Part shown: piece after piece, positions 11,698 through 19,915 of the stretch
How positions within the stretch are numbered: position 1 is the stretch's first letter
Layout: the number at the start of each line of letters is the position of its first letter
NCBI RefSeq assembly: GCF_030718205.1
Contig: NZ_JAUZQF010000001.1
Location: 186,001-250,000 of the forward strand
Direction: 5' to 3'
From: Nonomuraea turcica
Lineage (GTDB): Bacteria; Actinomycetota; Actinomycetes; Streptosporangiales; Streptosporangiaceae
DNA length: 64,000 nucleotides
Translations under genes and position numbers: made by a program
The notes under the pieces: generated by a model
Told to the model about the DNA's origin: nothing
Database searches by the model: none
The model's input: only the letters and a program-made list of their open reading frames with translations

Positions 11698-13464
11698 TCA
11701 GTGTGCATTCACGTGCTTTCGCGCGAATTCGAGCTGCACCGCGATCTGCGCGATCCGCTCCGACACCACGAGCGAGCCGCGAATGGCGTCGTAGGTGTAG
11801 ACCTCATGCTCGCGGCCGTGCTCGGCGAGCGTGGCCACGTACTTCTCGATCTGGCGGAGCGGGCAGCGCGTGTCGTTCTCGCCGGCGAGGATCAGCAGAG
11901 GGGCCTTCACCTGGTCGGCGTACGTGATCGGAGAGCTGGCGGCATACCGCTCGGGCTGCTCGTCGGGTGAGCCGCCGAGCAACGCGCGGTGGTAGGCGCG
12001 CAGGCTCTCGGCCTCGTCCTCGTACGAGGTCTGGTGGCAGGCGATCGGGACCGCCGCGATGCCGGCCGCCCACAACTCGGGTTGGGTGCCGAGGCCGAGC
12101 AACGTGAGATAGCCGCCCCACGCCGAGCCGGCCAGCACCAGACGGTCCGGGTCGGCGATGCCGCGTTCGATCACGCAGTGGCGTACGGCGGCCACGTCGG
12201 CCAGCTCGATGTGCCCCACCTCGCCGTGCAGCGCGTCGCGCCAGGCCGAGCCGTAGCCGGTCGAGCCGCGGTAGTTGACCCGCACCACGGCGAAGCCCGC
12301 GTCCACCCAGGCCGCGACGGTGGACGAGAACGCGTCGCGGTCGTGTGCCGCCGGCCCATGGTGCAGCAGGAAGACCGTGGGGTGGGGCGCGGTGCCGGTC
12401 TCCGGTTTGGAGATCAGCGCGTGGATGCGGCCGCCCTCGCCCTCGACGTCGATGTCCTCGACGGGCACACTCGGCGGCGCCGGCGGCCCACCGGGGTTGA
12501 TCACGACCTGTCCGGTGCTGGAGCGGATGACCGACGGGCGGGAGGCGCTGGACCAGGAGTATTCGACGTGGCCGCCGGGCCGGGGAGCCGCCTCGTCGAT
12601 CACGCCGTGCGGCGTGTCGATGAGGGTCAGGCCGCCGCCGGCCAGGTCGTAGCGGTGCAGGTAGCTGCGGGCCCGGTCCTCGCGCAGGATCAGCAGGCCG
12701 CGGCCGTCGTCGTACCACTCGGCGTCCAGGTCTCCGGAGTCCTTCAGCCAGATCTCGCGCTGTTCACCGGTCACCGGGTCCCAGACCAGGGGCTCGTGGC
12801 GCTGGCGGCGCTCGTGCAGGGCGAGCAGGCGGCGGTCGCCCACGACAGGGGCGAAGTGGAGTCCGAGCACACCCTTGCCGGGGCCGTCGTACAGCTCGCT
12901 GACGGTCTCGCCGTTGGCGCGGACGACGCGGAGCGCGGGGTGACGGAAATCGCCGTACTCACCGTGATTTATCGCTAAGAGCGAGCCGTCGAGGGACATG
13001 TCGCACACCCAGGCGGCCTCGGTGTGCTCGTAGAGCAACCGGTCCGGCTCGCCCTCGCGTACCAGGTGGATGCGGAAGGTGCTGTCACTGGCCAGGCTGA
13101 TCGCCGCGACGCCGGTCGTGGACAGCGCGATGCCGCCGGGCTGGCCGGGCGGCAGGCTCGGGGCCACCGGCTCGTCGGGGCCGCCGGTGAACGGCTGGCG
13201 CCACCATCCGCCGAACTCGTCGCCGTCGGTGTCGGCGAACCAGTAGATCCACTGGCCGGTGGGGTCGATGGCGGCGTACGCGGTGCCCTTGGGCCGGTCG
13301 GTCACCTGCCGGATGGCACCCGTCACGCGATCCCAGGCGTAGACCTCCCACGTTCCCGTGGCGTTGGAGCGGTAGATGGAGCGGTTCGGAGCCTGACGCG
13401 CCCAGGAGGGCAGCGTCATGCGCGAGGCCCGGAACCTGGCCTGCCAGCGTTCCTCCGCCTTCAT
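11698..13464 (-). CDS. S9 prolyl-oligopeptidase family protein lacking catalytic Ser and His
   Basis: 588 residues. An N-terminal beta-propeller-like part (about 1-330) precedes an alpha/beta hydrolase domain (about 340-585). The nucleophile elbow of S9 enzymes, normally GGSxGGY, reads GSAWGGY here, placing Ala448 at the Ser position. The C-terminal DxxHG-type segment reads DAIRGS, with Arg562 at the His position. The Asp is kept in GENDTRCP (D531), and the oxyanion region reads HHGPAAHD instead of HGGP. The frame is fully open with good codon use and a purine-rich GGGAGGGGG upstream of the start, so the gene is maintained. It is likely a non-proteolytic binding protein. No signal peptide is seen. 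Confidence 0.9.
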   Translation of the reverse strand: MKAEERWQARFRASRMTLPSWARQAPNRSIYRSNATGTWEVYAWDRVTGAIRQVTDRPKGTAYAAIDPTGQWIYWFADTDGDEFGGWWRQPFTGGPDEPVAPSLPPGQPGGIALSTTGVAAISLASDSTFRIHLVREGEPDRLLYEHTEAAWVCDMSLDGSLLAINHGEYGDFRHPALRVVRANGETVSELYDGPGKGVLGLHFAPVVGDRRLLALHERRQRHEPLVWDPVTGEQREIWLKDSGDLDAEWYDDGRGLLILREDRARSYLHRYDLAGGGLTLIDTPHGVIDEAAPRPGGHVEYSWSSASRPSVIRSSTGQVVINPGGPPAPPSVPVEDIDVEGEGGRIHALISKPETGTAPHPTVFLLHHGPAAHDRDAFSSTVAAWVDAGFAVVRVNYRGSTGYGSAWRDALHGEVGHIELADVAAVRHCVIERGIADPDRLVLAGSAWGGYLTLLGLGTQPELWAAGIAAVPIACHQTSYEDEAESLRAYHRALLGGSPDEQPERYAASSPITYADQVKAPLLILAGENDTRCPLRQIEKYVATLAEHGREHEVYTYDAIRGSLVVSERIAQIAVQLEFARKHVNAH

Positions 13465-13608
13465 CCGGCGCGCCCCCTCCCATTGCTGTCCCGCGTGTCC
13501 CGGCTCGGGATGCCGTCCAGTATTGCGCCTACGCCGGGGAAATACGTCGGGAATGTGGGGGAATTTCCGTCTAAATGCCCCATCAGTAACACCAGTCGCA
13601 CGTGTCCG

Positions 13609-14688
13609 TCAAGGAACAGGGCTTGATCGGGGTGCGGGCTCGAAGGTAGATAGGTGAAATGCCGCGTGCGTCACTACTTTCTGCCGACTTTTCGCGACTT
13701 CTGCGGCTTCCGCGTCCTTCGCGGCATTTCGGGAGACATATCCCGCGATGCGCTGCTCAAGGTCGGCCACGTCGGCGTGCCAGGCACTCGGGCCCATCCC
13801 GACCACCTGGGCGATGTCCTCGGGGCTCAGCTCCATGTCGAACTCGATCGAGCGCCGCCCGGTCTCCGCGAAGCCCTCCATGCTGCGCGCGACCCTGCGC
13901 TCCTTCTCCTCGTCCACGGAAAGCAGTCCCAACTCCTCTACCAGCGGGCTCAGATGTGTCCGCGCGGGCGTGACGACCACTACGACGCCGTCCGGCCGCA
14001 GGATCCTCCTGAACTCGGGCCCGTTCCTGGGCGCGAAAACGTCGATCACCACATCGGCCACCCCATCCCGGATGGGGAGAGGCCGCCACACGTCGGCCAC
14101 AAAGGCTCCCGCCCTCGGATGCACCCGCGCCGCCCGGCGTACAGCGTGCTTCGACACATCGAACGCCATCCCGATGCCATCGCTCACGGCATTGAGCACG
14201 GTCGCCAGATAATGTCCGGTTCCCGTGCCGGCGTCGACGATCACCGGTGCGGTCCTGCCCTCCGCGCGGCGACCCTCGACGTTGTCCCGGTCAGACACAG
14301 GACCTCCTGCTGGTCCCACGCCGTAACCGGCCTCCATTCCCGCCCCACGGTACGCCTTCAGCACGCCGCCGTCATTCGTTTCGGTGGACGACTCGCGTTC
14401 TAGTGGACCGTTCTGCCCTGATGTGTGTTCCAGCACGCTTTCGGCCACGGCGGCGGCGAGCGGGGCGTAGTGCCCCGCGTCGAGGAACTCGGCCCTGGCT
14501 GCCACCATTGCCGCGCTGTCGGCGGTGCCCGGCGGTCTGGAGCCGATGAGGAGGCTGACGTATCCCTGCTTGGCCACGTCGAACGCGTGCCCGTTCGCAC
14601 ATCGCACCGCCTCCTCCTCCAGCCGCACGCGGGCGCGGCATACGGGGCAGATGAGATATTCGACGATGTCAGCCAGCATGTGCCCCAT
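13609..14688 (-). CDS. RlmA/TlrB-type 23S rRNA (guanine-N1)-methyltransferase
   Basis: 359 residues from ATG 14688 (a GTG at 14712 and an ATG at 14679 are alternatives; none has a strong ribosome-binding site). An N-terminal zinc finger with C14, C17, C30 and H34 (CPVC...CANGH) and FDVAKQGYVSLL is typical of RlmA(I)/RlmA(II). The SAM-binding VDAGTGTGHY lies at about 151-160, followed by a Rossmann methyltransferase fold. Family members methylate G745 or G748 in 23S rRNA helix 35, and the TlrB branch gives macrolide resistance. Residues about 89-147 form a Gly-rich, acidic, low-complexity insert between the zinc domain and the methyltransferase domain that the usual enzymes lack. The sequence does not show which G it modifies. 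Confidence 0.85.
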   Translation of the reverse strand: MGHMLADIVEYLICPVCRARVRLEEEAVRCANGHAFDVAKQGYVSLLIGSRPPGTADSAAMVAARAEFLDAGHYAPLAAAVAESVLEHTSGQNGPLERESSTETNDGGVLKAYRGAGMEAGYGVGPAGGPVSDRDNVEGRRAEGRTAPVIVDAGTGTGHYLATVLNAVSDGIGMAFDVSKHAVRRAARVHPRAGAFVADVWRPLPIRDGVADVVIDVFAPRNGPEFRRILRPDGVVVVVTPARTHLSPLVEELGLLSVDEEKERRVARSMEGFAETGRRSIEFDMELSPEDIAQVVGMGPSAWHADVADLEQRIAGYVSRNAAKDAEAAEVAKSRQKVVTHAAFHLSTFEPAPRSSPVP

Positions 14689-14737
14689 TCTGGTCCACCG
14701 CCACGGAGTCACCTATGGGAGCAGCCGTCCACAGACG

Positions 14738-15853
14738 TCAGGGATGGTTCGGATGAGCTCCGTGGGCGAACCGCACGGTGATGGACAGGCCGCCTTCGGG
14801 ACGCGCGCTGGTGGTGAGGGTGGCGTGGTGGGCTTGGGTGACGGCGTTGACGATGGCGAGGCCGAGGCCGTAGCCGTCGCGGTGGCCGTGACGATGGGGC
14901 GCCAGTTTCTGGAAGGGCTGGAAGAGCCGCTGGATCTGGTTGTCGGGGATGACCGGCCCGCTGTTGCTGACCGTCAGGGCCACCTCCGTGCCGGAGGTCT
15001 GAGTGGTGATCTTTACGTGCCCGTCCGGGCGGTTGTGGCGGATGGCGTTGTCGATGAGGTTGGCGACGAGGCTTTCGATCAGTCCGGGGTCCCCGGCCGT
15101 CACTGCGGGCGTGAGGTATTCGGCGAGGTCAATGCCTGTCTCCGTGGCTTGGTCGCGGCGCGAGTCGAGCACTCCTTCGACGATCTGGGTGAGGTCGAGG
15201 GTGTCCCACCGGGTGACGCCGCGCTCGCTGGTGGCCAGAGCGAGCAGCGCTTGGAGGAGTCGCTCCTGGTGTTCGCCCAGAGCGAGGGCCTCCCGGCAGA
15301 TCGAGCGCAGGGCCTCGGCGTCGGCGTCGGGGTCGGCGAGGGCGACTTCGAGGAGGGTGCGCAGGCCGGCGAGCGGGGTGCGCAGCTCGTGGGAGGCGTT
15401 GGCGACGAAGTGGCGCTGGGCGTCGAAGGAGGCTTGAAGGCGGGCGAACAGGTCGTCGAGGGTGTGGCCGAGTTCGGTCAGCTCGTCCGCAGGCTCGCCG
15501 AGGTCGAGGCGCCGGTGGAGGTTTCCGGCGGAGATGATTTTGGCGGTGGTGGTGATGGCGCGCAGCGGGTGCAGGAACCGGCCGGCGACGTACCAGCCGA
15601 GAGTCAGGGCGACGGGAATCAGTATGACCAGGGCGACGGCGGATCCGGTGAGGAGTTGGGGCAGGCTGATCCCGGGCCCTGCTTCGATGATCGTGCCGGA
15701 TGAGGAGGGGCCTTTGGGCCTGGCCATGTCGATGCTGGCCAGCGGGACGTTGACGAATATGAGCACGAAGGTCCCGGCGGCGTAGATGCCCGCCGCGTAG
15801 GCGAGCGCGAGCCGCGTCTGCAGGGACCTTCTGGTGAGCGCCTGGGAGGTCAT
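14738..15853 (-). CDS. Membrane sensor histidine kinase
   Basis: 371 residues. Two membrane segments (about 15-37 and 68-92) flank a short extracytoplasmic loop of about 30 residues. A HAMP domain (about 92-145), a HisKA domain with ASHELRTPLAG (H155) and a HATPase_c domain (LIDNAIRHN, GYGLGLAIV) follow. It belongs to the OmpR-partner class. Its ATG overlaps the TGA of the response regulator by 4 bp (ATGA), so the pair is translationally coupled. The small sensory loop is typical of kinases sensing envelope stress or a partner transporter. The longer upstream frame to 16036 is a shadow of the regulator gene. Confidence 0.92.
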   Translation of the reverse strand: MTSQALTRRSLQTRLALAYAAGIYAAGTFVLIFVNVPLASIDMARPKGPSSSGTIIEAGPGISLPQLLTGSAVALVILIPVALTLGWYVAGRFLHPLRAITTTAKIISAGNLHRRLDLGEPADELTELGHTLDDLFARLQASFDAQRHFVANASHELRTPLAGLRTLLEVALADPDADAEALRSICREALALGEHQERLLQALLALATSERGVTRWDTLDLTQIVEGVLDSRRDQATETGIDLAEYLTPAVTAGDPGLIESLVANLIDNAIRHNRPDGHVKITTQTSGTEVALTVSNSGPVIPDNQIQRLFQPFQKLAPHRHGHRDGYGLGLAIVNAVTQAHHATLTTSARPEGGLSITVRFAHGAHPNHP

Positions 15854-16512
15854 GACGGTCCGATGCGGTAGCCGCCTTCGCGGATGGTCTCGATCACGGG
15901 CGGGTCGCCGAGCTTGGCCCGCAGCCGGTGCATGGTGTGCTTGACGGCGCTGCTGAAGGGGTCGGCGGCCTCGTCCCAGACGCGTTCGAGCAGTTCCTCG
16001 GCGGAGATGACCAGGCCGGGTACGGCGAGTAGGCATTCGAGCAGGCCGAACTCCCTGGGGCTCAGCTCAAGGCGCCGACCGGCCCGGAACGCGATACGGC
16101 GGGCCGGATCGAGGGTGATGTCCCCGCATGCCAGGGTGGGCGGCAGCGGCGGGGTGGCGCGGCGGGCCAGGGCACGAACGCGCGCGACCAGTTCGGCGAA
16201 CGCGAACGGCTTGGGCAGGTAGTCGTCGGCGCCGAGGCTGAGCCCGTCGACGCGGTCCTCGATCGTGCCGGAGGCGGTGAGCATCAGGACGCGGGTCTCA
16301 CAGCGGCCGTGGGCGAGTCGCCGGCAGATCTCGTCCCCGTGGACGCCGGGCAGGTCGCGATCGAGGATCACCACGTCGTAGCGGGTGGCGGCCAGACGGT
16401 CGAGGGCGGCGGTTCCATCCAGGACGACGTCGACGGCCATGCCCTCGCGGCGCAACCCGGTTCCGATGGAGCGGGCGAGGACCTCGAAGTCCTCGACGAC
16501 GAGGACCCTCAC
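15850..16512 (-). CDS. OmpR/PhoB-family response regulator
   Basis: 220 residues. The receiver domain has acidic E7-D8, phosphoacceptor D51 and K101. The winged-helix effector domain (about 125-218) has the ELSPREFGLLECLL and VKHTMHRLRAKLG segments of this family. GTG start. First gene of a two-gene operon with the histidine kinase, divergent from the ABC-2 permease 142 bp away, which makes that gene a likely target. Confidence 0.92.
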   Translation of the reverse strand: MRVLVVEDFEVLARSIGTGLRREGMAVDVVLDGTAALDRLAATRYDVVILDRDLPGVHGDEICRRLAHGRCETRVLMLTASGTIEDRVDGLSLGADDYLPKPFAFAELVARVRALARRATPPLPPTLACGDITLDPARRIAFRAGRRLELSPREFGLLECLLAVPGLVISAEELLERVWDEAADPFSSAVKHTMHRLRAKLGDPPVIETIREGGYRIGPS

Positions 16513-16590
16513 CGCCCCTCACCGCCAGTCATCGTGTGGCCGAATCTGCCGCCGGGTCGAGGTGCCATGCTTTGACGATGCCAGATCCCA

Positions 16591-16631
16591 GGTTCCAGCC
16601 CGGTCGCAGCGGCTGCGACCGGGCTGGAACC
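16591..16631. promoter_or_regulatory. 41-nt near-perfect palindrome in a divergent intergenic region
   Basis: A 20-bp inverted repeat (GGTTCCAGCCCGGTCGCAGC and its exact complement) is separated by a single G. It lies 78 bp from the response regulator start and 23 bp before the permease ATG. Between divergent genes a terminator is unexpected, so an operator or a leader hairpin controlling the permease is more likely. The adjoining permease start has no clear ribosome-binding site. Confidence 0.7.
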
Positions 16632-16654
16632 GGGTACCGCGTACAACCGTCGGC

Positions 16655-18202
16655 ATGAGTTCATTCACGCCTCAACGATCCAATCAGCGGGCCGGGCAGG
16701 ACCGTTTCCCTCAGTTGCTGCGCGCGGAGTGGACCAAGTTCCGCTCCGGGCTGGGCTGGGTGCTCCTCATGGCTTCCGTGGTGGTCACCGTGTCGCTCGG
16801 ACTGCTGATCGCCGGGGGTGCCCGCAGCGCCTGCGTGACCGGGAAGGGGGAGGGCCCCTGCCCCGCACCTCTGGTGGGTCCCGATGGTACGGCGGTGAGG
16901 GACAAGTACTACTTCGTGCATCAGCCGCTCACGGGGGACGGCAGCATCACCGCCCGCGTGTCGGACATGACCGGGCAGATGCGGCTGCCGGACGTCGTGC
17001 CCGGAGTGCGCAATGTCAAAGAGGGAGTGGTGCCGTGGGCGAAGGCCGGGCTCCTCCTGAGGCAGAGCCTCAAGCAGGGCACACCGTACGCCGCCGTCAT
17101 GCTCACCGGAGATCACGGCGTGCGGATGCAGTACAACTACACCCACGACGTGCCCGGCGGTCCTCACAATGGCCCGCAGTGGCTGCGGCTGACCAGGTCG
17201 GGCGACACCGTCACCGGCTACGAGTCGGACGACGGCAAGACGTGGACCGAGGTCGGCACGGTCAAGCTGACCGGGCTGCCGGAGACGGTCGAGATCGGGC
17301 TGTTCGCCACCTCACCAGGCGCCTTGTGGGACATGGCGAAAGCCTTCGCCCAGGCCACCGCCACCTTCGACCAGATCACGCTGGAGGGCGCGAACGGTTC
17401 GTGGCGCCGCGACGACGTCGGCGTCGTCATGGAGTCCGACGGCAAGACCCCGCATCATCCGGGCGGGGTCGTCGAGTCCGGTGACAAGCTCATCGTGACC
17501 GGGGGTGGTGACATCGGTCCCGCCACGGTGGAGGGCGGTCTGCGCGCTGACCTCATGCTGATCGGCGGGGCCGTGGGGCTGATCCCGGTGCTCGTGGCGG
17601 CGGTCTTGTTCTTCACCGCGGAACACCGGCGGAGGCTGATCGGGACCGGTCTGCCGGCCGAGTCGCATCCAGCGCGGCTGCTGGCGGCCAAGGCCTTGGT
17701 GGTCGGCGCGGTCGCGTTCGTGACGGGGCTGGTGACCTCGGGGGTCGTGGTCCCTGCCGGTCTGGCGATGTTGCGTGCCAATCAGAACCCGATACAGCCG
17801 ATCACCTTGGGTACCGAGCTGCGTGTGATCGTCGGCTACGCGGCGCTGACCGCGGTCGCCGCCGTGCTGGCTCTGGGCCTCGCCGCGCTGGTCAAGCGGG
17901 GGATCGTCGCCATCGGGCTGGCCATCGCGCTGGTCGTCGTGCCTCACCTGCTGGCGAGCGCGGGGCTGGTGCCATGGCTGCTGATGATCACCCCTGCCGC
18001 CGGGTTCGCGATCACGCAGAGCATCCCCACGTTCGCGCATGTGGACGTGGACCAGTCACTGCTCGGGGGCTATTACCCGCTCCCGCCATGGGCGGGTTTG
18101 ACCGTGACCTTCGGGTACGCCGCCCTCGCCCTCGGGGCGGCGATAGCCGTACACCGCGGGGCGGACTCAAGACAATCCCGCGAATGGCGCGGTGGCCGAT
18201 GA
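16655..18202 (+). CDS. ABC-2 type permease with a large extracytoplasmic domain
   Basis: 515 residues from ATG 16655; the open frame extends upstream through the palindrome and the opposite gene, but LLRAEWTKFRSGLGW is the typical N-terminus of actinomycete ABC-2 permeases. TM1 (about 33-55) is followed by about 240 extracytoplasmic residues whose middle (DYxDGKTW-like segment TGYESDDGKTWTEVG) resembles a DUF1349/concanavalin-like sandwich domain. Five or more membrane segments follow from about 298. No ATPase gene is adjacent, which is unusual for this class; it must use an ATPase encoded elsewhere or outside its operon. The divergent two-component system is a plausible regulator. Confidence 0.85.
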   Translation: MSSFTPQRSNQRAGQDRFPQLLRAEWTKFRSGLGWVLLMASVVVTVSLGLLIAGGARSACVTGKGEGPCPAPLVGPDGTAVRDKYYFVHQPLTGDGSITARVSDMTGQMRLPDVVPGVRNVKEGVVPWAKAGLLLRQSLKQGTPYAAVMLTGDHGVRMQYNYTHDVPGGPHNGPQWLRLTRSGDTVTGYESDDGKTWTEVGTVKLTGLPETVEIGLFATSPGALWDMAKAFAQATATFDQITLEGANGSWRRDDVGVVMESDGKTPHHPGGVVESGDKLIVTGGGDIGPATVEGGLRADLMLIGGAVGLIPVLVAAVLFFTAEHRRRLIGTGLPAESHPARLLAAKALVVGAVAFVTGLVTSGVVVPAGLAMLRANQNPIQPITLGTELRVIVGYAALTAVAAVLALGLAALVKRGIVAIGLAIALVVVPHLLASAGLVPWLLMITPAAGFAITQSIPTFAHVDVDQSLLGGYYPLPPWAGLTVTFGYAALALGAAIAVHRGADSRQSREWRGGR

Positions 18203-18249
18203 TCGTGCGGGGGCCGATGGCGTGGCGCCCGTGCGGGATGGGAGGCGGG

Positions 18250-19359
18250 TCAGGCGGCGGTTGCGGCTTCGAGGAGGAAGGCGGCGTTGGACGACGTGGC
18301 GCGGAGCTTGTCGACGAGGACCTGGAGTCCTTGCTGCTTCTCGAGCCCGGTGAGCATCCGCCGCAAGCGCCAGACCACCTTCCGCTCCTCCGCGTGCAGC
18401 AGGATCTCCTCCCGCCGCGTCCCCGAGCTCTCCAGGTCAACTGCGGGGAACAGCCGCCGCTCGGCCAGCTCGCGGGTGAGGTGCAGCTCCATGTTGCCCG
18501 TCCCCTTGAACTCCTCGTACAGGTTGTTGTCCATCCGCGACCCCGTGTCGACGAGCGCGGTGGCGAGGATGGTGAGGGAGCCGCCGCCTTCGACGTTGCG
18601 TGCGGCGCCGAAGAAGCGCTTGGGCGGGTAGAGAGCGCGGGCGTCGATGCCGCCGGTGAGCACGCGTCCGCCGCCGGGCGCCAGGTTGTTGTACGCCCGC
18701 CCCAGCCGGGTGAGCGAGTCGAGCAGCACCACCACGTCCCGTCCGGACTCGACGAGCCGCTTGGCCCGCTCGATGGCCAGCTCGGCGACGGTGGTGTGGT
18801 CGTGGTCGGGGTGGTCGAAGGTCGAGGAGTAGACCTCGCCCGCGATGGTGGCCCGCATCTCGGTGACCTCCTCGGGCCGCTCGCCCACGAGCACGACCAT
18901 GAGGTGCACCTCGGGGTGGTTGCGGGTGATCCCGGCGGCCAGCGCCTGCAGGACCATGGTCTTGCCGGCCTTGGGCGGCGCGACGATGAGGCCGCGCTGT
19001 CCCTTGCCGATGGGGGCGAACAAGTCGATGACGCGCGTGCTGAGCGACTCGGTCTCGATGGTGAGCCGTTCGGTCGGGTGTACGGGCGTCAGGTCAGCGA
19101 ACGTGGGCCGCCCGCGCCACTGCGTGTCGCCGTTGACCGACTCGACGCGGGCGAGCTTGTTGCCTGCGAAGGAGGCGACGACGTGGTCGCCCGGCCGCAG
19201 GTCGAACTGTTTGATTTTCTCGGGAAGCACGCGCACGTCACCCGGTCCCGGCAGGTGCTCGGCCCGGATGAACGCGGATTTTTCGCGTATGTCCAGGAGG
19301 CCGCTCACCTGCCGCACGGGCACGTCCGCACGCTGTTCAGGAATGGTGTGCACAGACAT
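18250..19359 (-). CDS. rho: Short Rho-type transcription termination factor paralogue
   Basis: 369 residues. A cold-shock-like RNA-binding domain (about 18-85, SGLLDIREKSAFIR and LPGPGDVRVLP) precedes the RecA-like ATPase: P-loop APPKAGKT at 127-134, Walker B VVVLLDSLTRLGRAYN, R-loop EFKGTGNMEL and SGTRREE. The N-terminal helix bundle (Rho_N) and the long acidic/basic insert typical of actinomycete housekeeping Rho (600 or more residues) are missing, so this is probably a second copy. All catalytic elements are present. ATG start with AAAGGGG upstream. The transcript has a leader with several hairpins. Confidence 0.88.
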   Translation of the reverse strand: MSVHTIPEQRADVPVRQVSGLLDIREKSAFIRAEHLPGPGDVRVLPEKIKQFDLRPGDHVVASFAGNKLARVESVNGDTQWRGRPTFADLTPVHPTERLTIETESLSTRVIDLFAPIGKGQRGLIVAPPKAGKTMVLQALAAGITRNHPEVHLMVVLVGERPEEVTEMRATIAGEVYSSTFDHPDHDHTTVAELAIERAKRLVESGRDVVVLLDSLTRLGRAYNNLAPGGGRVLTGGIDARALYPPKRFFGAARNVEGGGSLTILATALVDTGSRMDNNLYEEFKGTGNMELHLTRELAERRLFPAVDLESSGTRREEILLHAEERKVVWRLRRMLTGLEKQQGLQVLVDKLRATSSNAAFLLEAATAA

Positions 19360-19756
19360 GGTGAAACCCCTTTGGGGGAATGCGCCGGACCCGTGAAGGC
19401 CGGCGAGTGATGAAAGGAAGCCGGACCCCGTAACGCGGGGCGAGGCTGAGATCGAAGATCAGCGGAGCTGTAGCTCAACGCTGGTTGGAACATACCACAC
19501 GATCTGACCTACCAAACGCCTAGCCCTCTTGGGCTATTCCCGGGCGATTCTCGGGTCTTCGCGCACACGCACGGGACACGCCGCGTGACAATCTTCTTCT
19601 CGACACCGTACTCCGAGGAAAATTACCGCGGCCGGTGTATCGAAGGACACAGAGCCCCCATCAGCGCAGCGTCATCGTGTCAAGTGACATGCAGGACCCC
19701 TGCAACTCGGTGAGGGTTCCATAGGACCAACAGAACCTCCTTGGGGGAGCACCATC
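19360..19756. promoter_or_regulatory. Divergent control region and structured leader of the Rho paralogue
   Basis: No long gene lies in these 397 bp. On the minus strand the leader can form hairpins CCCCG-CGTTA-CGGGG, GCTGA-(9)-TCAGC and CCCC-AAA-GGGG just before the rho start. A minus-strand upstream frame starts at ATG 19493 and runs past the rho ATG out of frame. A TATGTT element on the minus strand at about 19490 could be a -10 box. The rest must carry the promoter of the small zinc-ribbon gene, but I cannot place it. Confidence 0.45.
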
Positions 19757-19906
19757 ATGACCGTCAACCACTGCCCGCGGTGCCACCACGAGCTCGACGA
19801 GGGCCCGATCATGTACCGGTGCGCGAACTGCCGCCGCGCCGTCTACGCCGCCGACCTCGAGAACGAGTACGTTCCGCATCTCCACGCCGAGCCTGTCGCC
19901 GCCTAG
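19757..19906 (+). CDS. Small zinc-ribbon protein, 49 residues
   Basis: The frame begins with ATG about 8 nt after a GGGGGAG ribosome-binding site and encodes 49 residues. Two CxxC knuckles are visible, CPRC (6-9) and CANC (22-25), with HH and RR nearby, followed by a short acidic tail ending HAEPVAA. Such single zinc ribbons bind nucleic acid or protein partners. It lies 9 bp before the GTG of an MBL-fold hydrolase and is likely cotranscribed. The function is unknown. Confidence 0.7.
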   Translation: MTVNHCPRCHHELDEGPIMYRCANCRRAVYAADLENEYVPHLHAEPVAA

Positions 19907-19915
19907 TCTTGGCGG

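Noticed and set aside
14738..16036. N-terminal extension of the sensor kinase by 61 residues
   Set aside because: The extension is Arg-rich antisense-like sequence within the regulator gene; the ATGA overlap start is better.
19360..19500. tRNA-like folding in the rho leader
   Set aside because: No acceptor/T-arm consensus; the hairpins do not form a cloverleaf.
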